49,585 nucleotides of DNA from SUG1106 sp051883095 (GCA_051883095.1 JBJETB010000058.1:1-49585); one strand, 5' to 3'. Counted from the stretch's first letter, positions 40,955-49,514 are shown. Numbers and translations are program-made. Notes: generated by a model from the letters alone, not told the origin.

Positions 40955-41703
40955 TGAAAGAGAAAGCAAGCAAATTAGCAATCCTTACTAAAGGTATAAT
41001 TAAAGAAAACCCTGTACTGGTATTACTGCTTGGTACATGCCCTACACTGGCAACAACAAGCTCAGCATTCAACGGTATGGGTATGGGTATTGCAGCCACT
41101 GCAGTACTTATCTGTTCAAACATTGTAATTTCAATATTGGCGAAGTTTATCCCGGATAAGGTAAGAATACCGTGCTACATAGTAGTTATCGCAGGTTTCG
41201 TTACCCTGGTACAGTTCATCGTTCAGGCATTTGCTGAACCTCTGTACAACTCACTGGGCGTATTCCTCCCGCTGATCGTAGTAAACTGTATCATCTTAGG
41301 AAGAGCCGAAATGTTCGCTAACAAGAACGGCGTCATCGACTCCGCTTTAGATGGTATCGGCATGGGTCTTGGTTTCACACTTGCACTTACCGTAATCGGT
41401 GCTGTAAGAGAAATCATCGGAAACGGAACTATCTTTTCAAGCTTCTTCCTTGGAGATGCTGATATGTTCACAATTTCCATTCCGTTTATCAGCGAGCATC
41501 CTATGATGATTGTCGCTCTTGCACCTGGCGGATTCTTCGTTTTCGCCTGTGCTATAGCTGCTGTAAATGCTATCCTTGCAAAGAAGGGCAAGGCTCCTCG
41601 CGAATTCAGCTGCCAGGGCTGTGCTCTCGCTTCAATGTGTCAGCAGGAAAAATGCATTGCAGAGCTTGACAAAGCAGAAATAAAGAAAGGAGTTGAAGCA
41701 TAA
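40954..41703 (+). CDS. rnfE: Rnf complex subunit RnfE
   Basis: This 249-aa membrane protein has six helices, homologous to RnfA. Cys29 in GTCPTLATT and Cys112 in VNCIILGRAE are the expected ligands that, with RnfA, hold the membrane [2Fe-2S] centre. The C-terminus has an extra cysteine group, Cys220-x2-Cys223-x5-Cys229-x4-Cys234. It may bind another Fe-S centre or a metal. AGGAGG precedes the ATG. Confidence 0.95.
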   Translation: MKEKASKLAILTKGIIKENPVLVLLLGTCPTLATTSSAFNGMGMGIAATAVLICSNIVISILAKFIPDKVRIPCYIVVIAGFVTLVQFIVQAFAEPLYNSLGVFLPLIVVNCIILGRAEMFANKNGVIDSALDGIGMGLGFTLALTVIGAVREIIGNGTIFSSFFLGDADMFTISIPFISEHPMMIVALAPGGFFVFACAIAAVNAILAKKGKAPREFSCQGCALASMCQQEKCIAELDKAEIKKGVEA

Positions 41704-42278
41704 TGAGTTATTTTACAATTCTCGTTGGAATCATTTTAGTTAATAACTATGTTCTGGCTCAATTCCTCGGTATCTGTCCTTTCCTGGGCGTATCCAAGAA
41801 GCTGGACTCAGCAGTCGGTATGGGTGTTGCCGTTATTTTCGTAATGGTGCTTGCCACAGCTGCTACATGGCCGATCATGCAGGTTTTAAACGCATGGGGA
41901 ATCGGTTACTTACAGACAATTGTATTCATCCTCATCATCGCTGCGTTAGTACAGTTCGTTGAAATGGTTCTGAAGAAGTTCATCCCTGCACTGCACAAGT
42001 CACTGGGTGTTTATCTTCCGCTTATCACAACAAACTGCGCAGTACTGGGTGTTTGTATTTCCAACATCGATGCCGGATACAACTATCCACAGTCACTGGT
42101 TAACTCCTTTGGTGCCGGCGTAGGCTTCCTTCTTGCAATGGTTATCTTCTCAGGTATGAGATCAAAGCTGGAAGGAAACAATGCTATTCCTAAGCCTTTC
42201 CAGGGAGTGCCTATCACATTAGTTACAGCTGCGATGCTTTCCCTTGGATTCATGGGATTCGGCGGATTAGTAGGATAA
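41703..42278 (+). CDS. rnfA: Rnf complex subunit RnfA
   Basis: This 191-aa membrane protein has six helices in the inverted topology of the RnfA/RnfE (NqrE/NqrD) pair. Cys25 in LGICPFLG and Cys112 in TNCAVLG are the ligands of the shared membrane [2Fe-2S] cluster. AAAGGAG precedes the ATG, which overlaps the rnfE stop by one base. Confidence 0.97.
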   Translation: MSYFTILVGIILVNNYVLAQFLGICPFLGVSKKLDSAVGMGVAVIFVMVLATAATWPIMQVLNAWGIGYLQTIVFILIIAALVQFVEMVLKKFIPALHKSLGVYLPLITTNCAVLGVCISNIDAGYNYPQSLVNSFGAGVGFLLAMVIFSGMRSKLEGNNAIPKPFQGVPITLVTAAMLSLGFMGFGGLVG

Positions 42279-42291
42279 GGAGGCGATTATA

Positions 42292-43152
42292 ATGAGTATT
42301 TTAACACCTGTATTATTAGTCGTTGCCATCGGTTTTGTCCTGGCTGTTATCCTGACTATTGCATCGAAGATTTTCTTCGTACCTGTTGACGAAACAGTTA
42401 CAAACTTAAGAGCAGAGCTTCCGGGTGCCAACTGTGGTGCCTGCGGATTTGCCGGCTGTGATGACTACGCTGCAGCACTTGCAGGAGATCCTTCTATCGG
42501 TACTGCCAAGTGTCCTGTAGGCGGAGCTGATGTTGCTGCCAAGCTTGCTGAAATTCTCGGCGTGGAAGCAGGTTCAGCAGAGCCTCAGGTTGCCGTTGTA
42601 ATGTGTAACGGAAACAAAGAAGCATCAAAGGCTCTTATGGAATACCAGGGACTTTCCACCTGCGTGGCTGCAAAGCAGCTCTTCGGAGGGTCCAACGTAT
42701 GTTCCCACGGATGTCTCGGTCTCGGAGACTGTGAAAGAACCTGTCCTTATGGAGCTATTAAGGTTTGCGACGGTGTTGCCGTTGTAGCAAGAGAGCTTTG
42801 CGTAGGATGCGGTATGTGTGCTGCACAGTGTCCTAACAAGGTTATCAGAATTGCACCTGCCAAGAATAAGGTTGTGGTTCAGTGCCACTCCACAGATGCA
42901 GGAGCAAAGACAAGAAAAGCATGTTCAAACGGCTGTATCGGCTGCAAGAAGTGCGAAAAGGCTTGTAAGTTTGAGGCTGTAACAGTTGAAAACAATGTTG
43001 CCATGATTGATCCTGAAAAGTGCAAGAACTGCGGATTATGCGCAAAGGAATGCCCTACAGGCGCTATCAACAACATGAGAGCCAAGAGAAAACCGGCAGC
43101 AGCTCCTGCGCCAGCAAAAGAAGCAGAAGCACCTGCCAAGGCTGAGGCTTAG
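42292..43152 (+). CDS. rnfB: Rnf complex subunit RnfB (polyferredoxin)
   Basis: This 286-aa protein accepts electrons from reduced ferredoxin. An N-terminal helix (3-25) anchors it. A [4Fe-4S] domain has Cys48, 51, 56 and 73 (GANCGACGFAGC), and there are several ferredoxin-type CxxCxxCxxxC clusters, for example CVGCGMCAAQCP, CIGCKKCEKAC and CKNCGLCAKECP. The last ~20 residues are Ala/Pro/Lys/Glu-rich. It is the last gene of the operon; AAGGAGGCG precedes the ATG and a terminator follows. Confidence 0.97.
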   Translation: MSILTPVLLVVAIGFVLAVILTIASKIFFVPVDETVTNLRAELPGANCGACGFAGCDDYAAALAGDPSIGTAKCPVGGADVAAKLAEILGVEAGSAEPQVAVVMCNGNKEASKALMEYQGLSTCVAAKQLFGGSNVCSHGCLGLGDCERTCPYGAIKVCDGVAVVARELCVGCGMCAAQCPNKVIRIAPAKNKVVVQCHSTDAGAKTRKACSNGCIGCKKCEKACKFEAVTVENNVAMIDPEKCKNCGLCAKECPTGAINNMRAKRKPAAAPAPAKEAEAPAKAEA

Positions 43153-43203
43153 ACCGAAGCATTAGGTCGATTTAAGACTGACTTTCTAAAATAAAATACA
43201 AAG

Positions 43204-43246
43204 AGCGCTTTCGACGTCCCTCACGGATTGAGAAAGCGCTTTTTTA
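43204..43246 (+). terminator. Terminator of the rnf operon
   Basis: AGCGCTTTC (43204-43212) pairs with GAAAGCGCT (43232-43240) over 9 bp, with a 19-nt loop and a T5 tail. It lies about 50 bp after the rnfB stop. Confidence 0.87.
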
Positions 43247-43312
43247 TTGAATAAATATTTTCTGTAATATATAATATTTTAAACGGAATTTCTTATGTAA
43301 ACCAGCGGTCGA

Positions 43313-43341
43313 TTGAATATTTATTGTGTGCCAAATATAAT
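43313..43341 (+). promoter_or_regulatory. Promoter of the XRE regulator gene
   Basis: TTGAAT (43313-43318), 17 bp and TATAAT (43336-43341) precede the ATG at 43370 by about 28 bp, with GGGAAAGGG as ribosome site. Confidence 0.7.
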
Positions 43342-43369
43342 TATATAAAGGGAAAGGGTTAGAGAAATA

Positions 43370-44209
43370 ATGGACAGCTATAAAACAGGTAAATTTATTG
43401 CACAAAAACGAAAAGAAAAGGGATTAACCCAGAGAGCTTTAGCAGAAAAAATAGGTGTGACAGATAAGGCAATAAGCAAATGGGAGCGAGGCCTTTCGTG
43501 TCCTGATATTTCGCTGTTGCTCCCGCTGAGCGATGCACTGGGGACAAATGTTACCGAAATTTTAAATGGAAGTGCTATTGATGAAATTAACGTTGAATTG
43601 TCTGATGACATTTTAGTATCGTCAGTGCAGAATTACGTTCGATACACAAGCAAAGAGTCTAAAAAGCAGATTGCAGCAGTTGCTCTGATCCTGATTATTG
43701 TGTTTATGACTGCCTGTTTTGTTATCCATCTGCAAAGTGAAAAAGAAGAGCGTTGCAAGCAGATAGACATGGTGTTTTCTGATTTGCTATGTGAGATTGA
43801 GATGTCATTTGATTATGGACAGGAGCTTTTGAAGGATGCGAATCCTGATATATGCAGACACCTGGACAGATCAACATCTGAAGTCATGAGATTATCAGAA
43901 AAATACAAGTCGCTCCTGCTTATGTATTACGGAGAGAAGATGAGCGATGTATGTAGTGGATTTGATAAACTGAAAAAGGAATTTCTTTTTATACATCACT
44001 CTATCCCGAATGATTTAATAACAGCAGACAATAAACCCATCATCAGAGATGAGGCTTACTGTAGTGATTTAAAAACCAGCTTTCGGAATGTAATGAATGA
44101 AATAGACAGTGCAGAAACTGCACTGGAAAATTCACAAGTTTATTATGGTCACAAAGAACTGTCGAAAACCACACTGCAGCATTTAAGAAGCATGGATATA
44201 TGCAATTAG
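43370..44209 (+). CDS. Membrane-anchored XRE-family transcriptional regulator
   Basis: This 279-aa protein has an N-terminal Cro/C1-type HTH (about residues 8-62: LTQRALAEKIGVTDKAISKW) of the kind common in Clostridia. It then has a linker and one transmembrane helix (about 104-124, IAAVALILIIVFMTACFVI), followed by a ~155-residue external, helical, charged domain with several cysteines. The external part could sense a signal and pass it to the cytoplasmic DNA-binding domain. It is upstream of the secreted amidohydrolase at 44285 with 75 bp between, so it may control that gene. The outside domain matches no family I can name. Confidence 0.75.
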   Translation: MDSYKTGKFIAQKRKEKGLTQRALAEKIGVTDKAISKWERGLSCPDISLLLPLSDALGTNVTEILNGSAIDEINVELSDDILVSSVQNYVRYTSKESKKQIAAVALILIIVFMTACFVIHLQSEKEERCKQIDMVFSDLLCEIEMSFDYGQELLKDANPDICRHLDRSTSEVMRLSEKYKSLLLMYYGEKMSDVCSGFDKLKKEFLFIHHSIPNDLITADNKPIIRDEAYCSDLKTSFRNVMNEIDSAETALENSQVYYGHKELSKTTLQHLRSMDICN

Positions 44210-44255
44210 GAGGGGATAATCTTATAAACATCGATAAGTTATAGCCAGTGAATTG

Positions 44256-44269
44256 TTATTGATTTAAAC
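44256..44269 (+). repeat. Leader motif shared with the gene at the right edge
   Basis: TTATTGATTTAAAC lies 15 bp before the amidohydrolase ATG, followed by GGAGAAGGAG. The same 14-mer occurs at 49501-49514 at a similar position before the partial gene at 49537. Confidence 0.55.
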
Positions 44270-44284
44270 GGAGAAGGAGAAAAA

Positions 44285-46621
44285 ATGAAGAGAAGCAGAG
44301 CAAAAAGGTTATTTATATTGCTGATGACCTTCGTACTTGTATTTTCGACCTTTAGTGCCTTTGGCTATGCAGATGATACAGCAGCAGCGCCTACGGTGAC
44401 AAAGGAAGATGTTAAGGCAACAACAATCAAAGCTAAAACTCAGAATGTTATTCATAATGACAGGTTAGGAATCAGTCTGACCTGGGAGAAAAATGGTGCC
44501 GATGTAGACTGCTATCAGGTATTTCGTTCAACGAAAAAGACTTTCAGCAGCAATACGAAAGCATTCTACACGACATCCAGTGGAGATAAAACCTCTTATA
44601 TCAACACAAAAAATATAAAGGCCGGAACCAGGTATTACTACAAGGTTCGCGGTGTTAAGGAAATCGACGGTAAAAAGTATTATACCAAATGGTCAAATGT
44701 CGCAAATCGTACAGCGAGATATCCTGTAGCAGACAGCGTATGGTATGATGGTGTTATCTATACTGCAGATGACGACTTTTCAACTGCTTCTGCCCTTGCG
44801 GTCATAGATGACAGGCTGGTTTATGTAGGAAAAAACAGTATTGCAAAGAAGTGTATAGGCAAAAATACCAAGGTTTATGACCTTGACGGAAAATGTGTGC
44901 TTCCGGGACTTATTGAGAGTCATATGCATGCTGAAAGCACAGGCTGGATGAATGTGAGCCTGAATGTTTTCTGGCTGCCGAAAGAAACGATTCTGGAAAA
45001 GGTTAAAAAAGCTGCTGAGGAAGCTAAACCGGGCGAGTGGATTACAGGAAGTGGATGGATGAACACCATATGGGAAGGAAACAATGACTTCCCGACGAAA
45101 GAGGAACTTGATGCTGTGGCTCCGGATAATCCGGTATATTTAAAAAGAGCCTGCGGCCATGTCTGCTGGGTAAACAGCAAGGCAATAGAGCTTGCCGGCA
45201 TTACAGATCAGACGCCTAATCCTCAAGGAGGATATATCTACCGCGATAAAAACGGAGAAGCTACAGGAATATTTACCGATACTGCAATGTATCCGATATC
45301 GGGAATTATTCCGCCGAAAACTGATGAGCAGGTAAGAAGGAGCTACGAAGAATGCGCAGCAATGCTCCCTGCATATGGATTTACAAGCATAATGGATGCA
45401 GGAACATCTCCTGAAAAAATTGAGCTTTATAAAGAACTCATTAAAGAAGGCGTATGGAAGACCAGAGTAGATGCTGAAGTAAGTGTAAGCAACATGGAAA
45501 GCGACGGAATGAAGTATGTTTTAAACAATGAACCTCAGATGGGTCTTCTGAACAACATGCTCGACGTAATGTGCATAAAGATGTTTGCCGATGGTTCCAT
45601 GGGAGGAAGAAGCGCTGCCATGCTTGAGGAATACAGCGATGCTCCGGGAAAGATGGGCGAATACATTTATAAGGACGAAGAAATCAATGAAATAGTTAAG
45701 ACTGCTTATGATCGCGGATATCAGGTATCGATTCACGCAATCGGTGACGGAGCTAATCATCAGGTTCTTAACGCATACGAGGCTGCAATTAAAGCAAATC
45801 CTCGTGATCACAGACTGCGTATAGAACATTTCCAGTGTGTAACCCCTGAAGATATAAAAAGAACAGTCGAATTGGGCGTAATTCCTTCAATGCAGTCAAT
45901 ACACGCCACTTCAGATCTTCTTGTTGCTGAGGACAGATGGGGAAGCGAGAGAATCAAGAGTTCCTACGCATGGAGAACAATTCTTGACCTAGGAGGAATT
46001 TTACCTAACGGATCTGATTCCGCAGTTGAGCTGGTAAACCCATATCATGGATTTTATGCAGCAGTAACAAGAACTACCCGCGGCGGATATCCTGAAGGCG
46101 GCTGGTATCCTGAACAGTGCATGACCAGAGAAGAGGCGCTCAGGAGCTTCACAATCTGGGGCGCATATGCAATGTTCAGCGAGGATATCAAGGGTTCCCT
46201 CGAGTCCGGAAAACTTGCAGATTTTGTAGTAATTGACAGAGATTATATGAAGTGTCCTGACTGGGAGCTTATGAATATTCAGGCACTTACGACAGTACTG
46301 GGAGGCAAAATAATTTATGAAAAAGACACCAGAACTCCTGTAGTGTCATTCCAGGGTGTTCCGGTAACATTCAATAATAAACCGTATCTCAAAGATGGAG
46401 TACTCTATGCACCTCTTAAAGATATGACAAATGCGCTTACTGCAACAGTTGAAGCGGCTGGAACGAACAAGGTAAAGGTTACATATAAAGAAAATGCTGC
46501 AACACTGAATATTGTCAAGAAAAACGGAGTAGAGTATGTAAGTGTCGGCAGTCTGTATAGAGGTCTTGGATTTAAGACTCAATGGCAGAAAGTAAGCAAG
46601 ACAATGTCAATTGGAGCATAA
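44285..46621 (+). CDS. Secreted amidohydrolase (YtcJ/family 3 type) with FnIII-like and Cu-amine-oxidase-N-like domains
   Basis: This 778-aa protein has a signal peptide (about residues 1-29, cleavage near FGYA-DD). Residues ~43-145 form an FnIII-like domain (YQVFRSTKK, RYYYKVRG, KKYYTKWSN). The amidohydrolase domain (about 150-690) shows His213/His215 in ESHMHAESTG, DGSMGGRSA, SIHAIGDGANHQ, RIEHFQC and the catalytic Asp in NGSDSAVEL. This is the metal-dependent layout of family 3, YtcJ-like enzymes. The C-terminal ~90 residues (about 690-778) resemble the N-terminal domain found in copper amine oxidase-like surface proteins (GVPVTFNNKPYLKDGVLYAP). Secretion is unusual for YtcJ relatives, which are usually cytosolic. 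The substrate is unknown. GGAGAAGGAG precedes the ATG. Confidence 0.85.
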   Translation: MKRSRAKRLFILLMTFVLVFSTFSAFGYADDTAAAPTVTKEDVKATTIKAKTQNVIHNDRLGISLTWEKNGADVDCYQVFRSTKKTFSSNTKAFYTTSSGDKTSYINTKNIKAGTRYYYKVRGVKEIDGKKYYTKWSNVANRTARYPVADSVWYDGVIYTADDDFSTASALAVIDDRLVYVGKNSIAKKCIGKNTKVYDLDGKCVLPGLIESHMHAESTGWMNVSLNVFWLPKETILEKVKKAAEEAKPGEWITGSGWMNTIWEGNNDFPTKEELDAVAPDNPVYLKRACGHVCWVNSKAIELAGITDQTPNPQGGYIYRDKNGEATGIFTDTAMYPISGIIPPKTDEQVRRSYEECAAMLPAYGFTSIMDAGTSPEKIELYKELIKEGVWKTRVDAEVSVSNMESDGMKYVLNNEPQMGLLNNMLDVMCIKMFADGSMGGRSAAMLEEYSDAPGKMGEYIYKDEEINEIVKTAYDRGYQVSIHAIGDGANHQVLNAYEAAIKANPRDHRLRIEHFQCVTPEDIKRTVELGVIPSMQSIHATSDLLVAEDRWGSERIKSSYAWRTILDLGGILPNGSDSAVELVNPYHGFYAAVTRTTRGGYPEGGWYPEQCMTREEALRSFTIWGAYAMFSEDIKGSLESGKLADFVVIDRDYMKCPDWELMNIQALTTVLGGKIIYEKDTRTPVVSFQGVPVTFNNKPYLKDGVLYAPLKDMTNALTATVEAAGTNKVKVTYKENAATLNIVKKNGVEYVSVGSLYRGLGFKTQWQKVSKTMSIGA

Positions 46622-46707
46622 ATCTGTGCACATTTTCTAAAAAGGTGGTTTTCGAGATAAAATATGTCATCAGGACGGTAATTTATGAATACCTGCCGTG
46701 ATGTCAA

Positions 46708-46740
46708 ATAACCCCCGGATATTGGAACTCCGGGGGTTAT
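46708..46740. terminator. Bidirectional terminator between amidohydrolase and EamA genes
   Basis: ATAACCCCCGGA (46708-46719) and TCCGGGGGTTAT (46729-46740) form a perfect 12-bp stem around a 9-nt loop. Genes converge on it. T tracts are short on both sides. Confidence 0.8.
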
Positions 46741-46753
46741 TTATCAGAAAAGG

Positions 46754-47644
46754 TCAATGTCCTTTAAGGGCGAATATTACAATACCTGTTACTATAATCA
46801 GTCCGCCGATGAAAGTAGCTGCAGATGGAATTTCGCCGAGCATGGCAAATCCCATGGCAGTAGACAGCAACGGCGTGAGAAACTGAAAATTGGTTACATC
46901 GCTGGTCTTAGCCGCCAGAGAAAAGGCTTTGCTCCACAGCATGTATGCGGTTGCACTCGGCATAGCTCCAAGGAAGAGGACTGATACAAGTGCTGCAGTG
47001 TTTGCGTCACCAATCTGTGAAACCGCCTGAGGTGTAAAGACTGTCAACAGCACCGCACCGCACACCATGCTCCAGGTTACGGCCTCAACTGCTGTATATC
47101 CCATGGAAAGCAGTTTCCTGTTCAGAAGATTGTAACAGCAGAAGACTATAGCAGCCGCAATGGTAAAAAAGAGTCCGCTGCCGCCGGACAGTCCGCCTTT
47201 GGTACTGTCGGAAAGCAGAAGAACCGCAACCCCCACGAAGGCTGAGGCAATGGCGGCCCACCCTGTGAAGCTGATTTTTTCTTTGTAGATAAAGGAGGCA
47301 CCGATGGCGGTGAGCACAGGGGTAGTGGCTATAATGAGGCTGGATGTAGCCGATGTCAGGGTCAGCATACCGGTGTTAAAGAAAATCATATAAAGGGAAA
47401 AACCAAGTCCGCCTGACATAAAAAACAAAGGTATATGGGAGGCTTTCAAAGGCCTTCTGATATGATTAAATTCTCCTATAACGAGCAGTATTACGGAAGC
47501 CAGAGTGCAGCGAATCAGTCCCAAAGCATTGGGAGAGAAATATTGTGTTGCGATTTTGGTTATTGGGAACGCCGAAGACCATAAAAAAACAGTGATAAAG
47601 GCAAATATTGCAGATTTTACAGCGGGCTTTGAAGCGGATTTCAT
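46754..47644 (-). CDS. EamA/DMT-family transporter
   Basis: This 296-aa protein has ten helices in two EamA halves. Helix 1 shows FLWSSAFPITKIAT, and the two halves end in VGVAVLLLSD (about residues 138-147) and GGLIIVTGIVIF near the C-terminus. Such DMT carriers export amino acids or other metabolites. AGGAG lies 9 nt before the minus-strand ATG. A TATACT box on the minus strand (47678-47673) is about 30 bp upstream. It is divergent from the lipoprotein gene. The substrate is unknown. Confidence 0.87.
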   Translation of the reverse strand: MKSASKPAVKSAIFAFITVFLWSSAFPITKIATQYFSPNALGLIRCTLASVILLVIGEFNHIRRPLKASHIPLFFMSGGLGFSLYMIFFNTGMLTLTSATSSLIIATTPVLTAIGASFIYKEKISFTGWAAIASAFVGVAVLLLSDSTKGGLSGGSGLFFTIAAAIVFCCYNLLNRKLLSMGYTAVEAVTWSMVCGAVLLTVFTPQAVSQIGDANTAALVSVLFLGAMPSATAYMLWSKAFSLAAKTSDVTNFQFLTPLLSTAMGFAMLGEIPSAATFIGGLIIVTGIVIFALKGH

Positions 47645-47705
47645 GCTTTACTCCTGGGGTTTTGTTTTTTACAGTATAACACATATGCCGGAATGAAGAA
47701 AGAGT

Positions 47706-47734
47706 TTGACATAAAGAATGCTGTCACATATACT
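47706..47734 (+). promoter_or_regulatory. Promoter of the Met-rich lipoprotein gene
   Basis: TTGACA (47706-47711), 17 bp and TATACT (47729-47734) form a strong sigma-A promoter; GGGGAGG is the ribosome site before ATG 47773. Confidence 0.85.
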
Positions 47735-47772
47735 GTACATAATTGGAGAAACTATTTGGGGAGGATAAACAC

Positions 47773-48624
47773 ATGAAAAAGAACAGCAAATTCTTAGCTA
47801 TGGCGCTGATAATCTGCCTTATTGCCAGCTTTTCCGCCTGCGGAGAAAAGAGCACCAACGATGCAGATGTTATGAAAGCAGCAATGGAAAACATGGAAGC
47901 TCTTAACAGCCTTACTGCAGAGACATCGATGGATATGGTTATGTCTATGGATGATGAGATTATGTCCATGACGTCTGAGATGACCCAGAAGGTAATAAAC
48001 GAACCTCTGGCCATGGAGATGATAATGGATATGGTTATGCAGATAGGCGGAGAGTCTCAGAAAATGCAGAGTAAGGTATATGCAGAGGCCGAGGGTGATA
48101 ATCTTATCACATATACTGAGGTGGACGGACAATGGTACAAGATGACACAGCCAGGCCTGGAAGCTATGAAGGATTATGACAGCACTGCTTCTATGGCCAC
48201 ATATCTGGAGGCGATTCAGAACTTCAAGAAGGTGGACACAGAAGAGGTGGCAGGAGTTAAGGCAGATAAGTACGAAGGTGTTATCACGGAGGAATATTTC
48301 CAGAGGATTCTTGATGAGTCCGGTGTAGGTGAGCAGCTGGGTCTGGATGGAGCAGATGCAGAGACACTGAAGCAGCTTTTTGAAGGAATCGGTGAAATGC
48401 CAATTGCAATCTGGGTTGATGGTGAACGTCTTCTGCCGGTGAAGTATGATTTTGATATGACTGAAATGATGTCTTCAATGATGGAAAATATGGGTGCTGC
48501 AGAAGCCGGACTTTCCATAGACAAGGTGACCGTATCCATGACTTTCACAGGCTACGATAATGTGGATAAGATTGATATTCCGCAGGAGGCAAGAGATGCC
48601 GAAGAACTGGAAGTTGAGGAATAG
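47773..48624 (+). CDS. Met-rich lipoprotein (LppX/LolA-like, DUF6612 style)
   Basis: This 283-aa protein has a lipoprotein signal peptide with Cys22 in SFSACGEKS; ASFSA-C is a somewhat loose lipobox. The mature part resembles the LolA/LppX fold of Gram-positive lipoproteins (DUF6612-like): LTAETSMDMVM early, VDGQWYKM in the middle, and a second repeat of beta-rich segments ending SMTFTGYDNVDKIDIP. The N-terminal mature third is very Met-rich (MDMVMSMDDEIMSM, MEMIMDMVMQ). The start at 47773 is chosen for GGGGAGG; an in-frame upstream ATG adds a non-signal extension. Function is unknown; envelope stress or lipid binding is only a guess. Confidence 0.75.
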   Translation: MKKNSKFLAMALIICLIASFSACGEKSTNDADVMKAAMENMEALNSLTAETSMDMVMSMDDEIMSMTSEMTQKVINEPLAMEMIMDMVMQIGGESQKMQSKVYAEAEGDNLITYTEVDGQWYKMTQPGLEAMKDYDSTASMATYLEAIQNFKKVDTEEVAGVKADKYEGVITEEYFQRILDESGVGEQLGLDGADAETLKQLFEGIGEMPIAIWVDGERLLPVKYDFDMTEMMSSMMENMGAAEAGLSIDKVTVSMTFTGYDNVDKIDIPQEARDAEELEVEE

Positions 48625-48677
48625 ACACTGGAATATGACTAAAATAATAACCTTATGCATTTTATGCATACAGAAAT

Positions 48678-48702
48678 GCCCGCAAATGACTGCGGGCTTT
48701 TT
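48678..48702 (+). terminator. Terminator of the lipoprotein gene
   Basis: GCCCGCA (48678-48684) pairs with TGCGGGC (48691-48697) around AATGAC, then TTTTTA. The convergent gene ends at 48718. Confidence 0.85.
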
Positions 48703-48717
48703 ATGTACTATAGTTTC

Positions 48718-48948
48718 TCATAATGACGTGTCCGGATCGGTTATTTTTATCACTTTTTCTGCGTCATATTGCTTATAAGAAGCACAGCAGCTGGTACAGC
48801 CGCCTATGACATAAAGGTAATCATAGTGCACTCCTTCCTGTGAGTGTTCGGCGTCCCATTCTGGGTGTTCAGATAACAACCGTTGCACAAAAGCGGCCCT
48901 GTCGTATCTTGGGTTACAGCCGCCGCAGTATTTTATTCCTACTTTCAT
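48718..48948 (-). CDS. Small Cys-rich protein (76 aa), CGGCN type
   Basis: This 76-aa protein starts MKVGIKYCGGCNPRYDR, with Cys8 and Cys11, and has a second group Cys51-x2-Cys54-Cys55 (GGCTSCC). Proteins with this opening are known to me only as unnamed clostridial proteins; the five cysteines suggest metal or Fe-S binding. AAGGAG lies 7 nt before the ATG at 48948, inside the end of the NifU-like gene, and the two genes are 1 bp apart, so they form one operon. A link to Fe-S cluster assembly or an anaerobic electron-transfer step is inference. Confidence 0.7.
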   Translation of the reverse strand: MKVGIKYCGGCNPRYDRAAFVQRLLSEHPEWDAEHSQEGVHYDYLYVIGGCTSCCASYKQYDAEKVIKITDPDTSL

Positions 48949-48949
48949 T

Positions 48950-49261
48950 TTACAGCTCCTTGTTTAAAATCTTGCGGGCCATTTCTAAAAGTTCTTCGCT
49001 GACAGAGTCATCTGCCAGTACCTCCTTCACATCCGGGCAAGCGGACAGAATCTCTTTCTCAATTAAATTTTCAAATGTATCCGATGAAGACATGCAGGAT
49101 GCGCAGGCACCGTAAAATTTTATATATGCAGTTTTTGTAGTACAATCGAAATCAGTAGCACCGGCGCTGCCATTGTGAAGCGCAAGCTGAGGGTTTACCT
49201 TTTCATCTAATATTTTTTGAACTTTATCTAATATTTCTCGGGTTTTATTTTCGGTTTCCAT
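48950..49261 (-). CDS. NifU C-terminal-domain protein
   Basis: This 103-aa protein resembles the NifU C-terminal (Nfu-type) domain: LDKVQKILDEKVNPQLALHN, then IKFYGACASCMSSS with the Cys53-x2-Cys56 pair that holds a transferable [4Fe-4S] cluster. The start at 49261 is set by GAGG 7 nt upstream on the minus strand; a more upstream non-ATG start lacks support. The usual HGGD before the domain core is replaced by HNGSAGATD, a variant. Such single-domain proteins act as Fe-S carriers. It is co-transcribed with the small Cys-rich protein. Confidence 0.8.
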   Translation of the reverse strand: METENKTREILDKVQKILDEKVNPQLALHNGSAGATDFDCTTKTAYIKFYGACASCMSSSDTFENLIEKEILSACPDVKEVLADDSVSEELLEMARKILNKEL

Positions 49262-49306
49262 CTGGTTTCCTCGCTTTATCAATTGCTGAAATTAATTTTA
49301 TTGCAT

Positions 49307-49335
49307 AGTGTATCACAGAATCAGAAAAATCACAA
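49307..49335 (-). promoter_or_regulatory. Promoter of the NifU-like operon
   Basis: On the minus strand TTGTGA (49335-49330), 17 bp and TACACT (49312-49307) form a moderate sigma-A promoter about 45 bp before the ATG at 49261. Confidence 0.5.
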
Positions 49336-49500
49336 GGCATATTGGGTGTATTTTCTTATAATATAGTATGAACATTAATTGCAAGCATTCGGCATTGAAA
49401 TAGCCCTATCAAATAATTCGAAAATATTTATAAAACCACCTTGAACTGGAAATTTATATGTGATATAGTGAAATTAGCTCGAGCAAGGAAATATATAACA

Positions 49501-49514
49501 TTATTGATTTAAAC
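49501..49514 (+). repeat. Second copy of the shared leader motif
   Basis: TTATTGATTTAAAC is identical to 44256-44269 and is followed by TGGAAAAGGA, similar to the GGAGAAGGAG after the first copy. It lies 22 bp before the partial gene at 49537. Confidence 0.55.
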
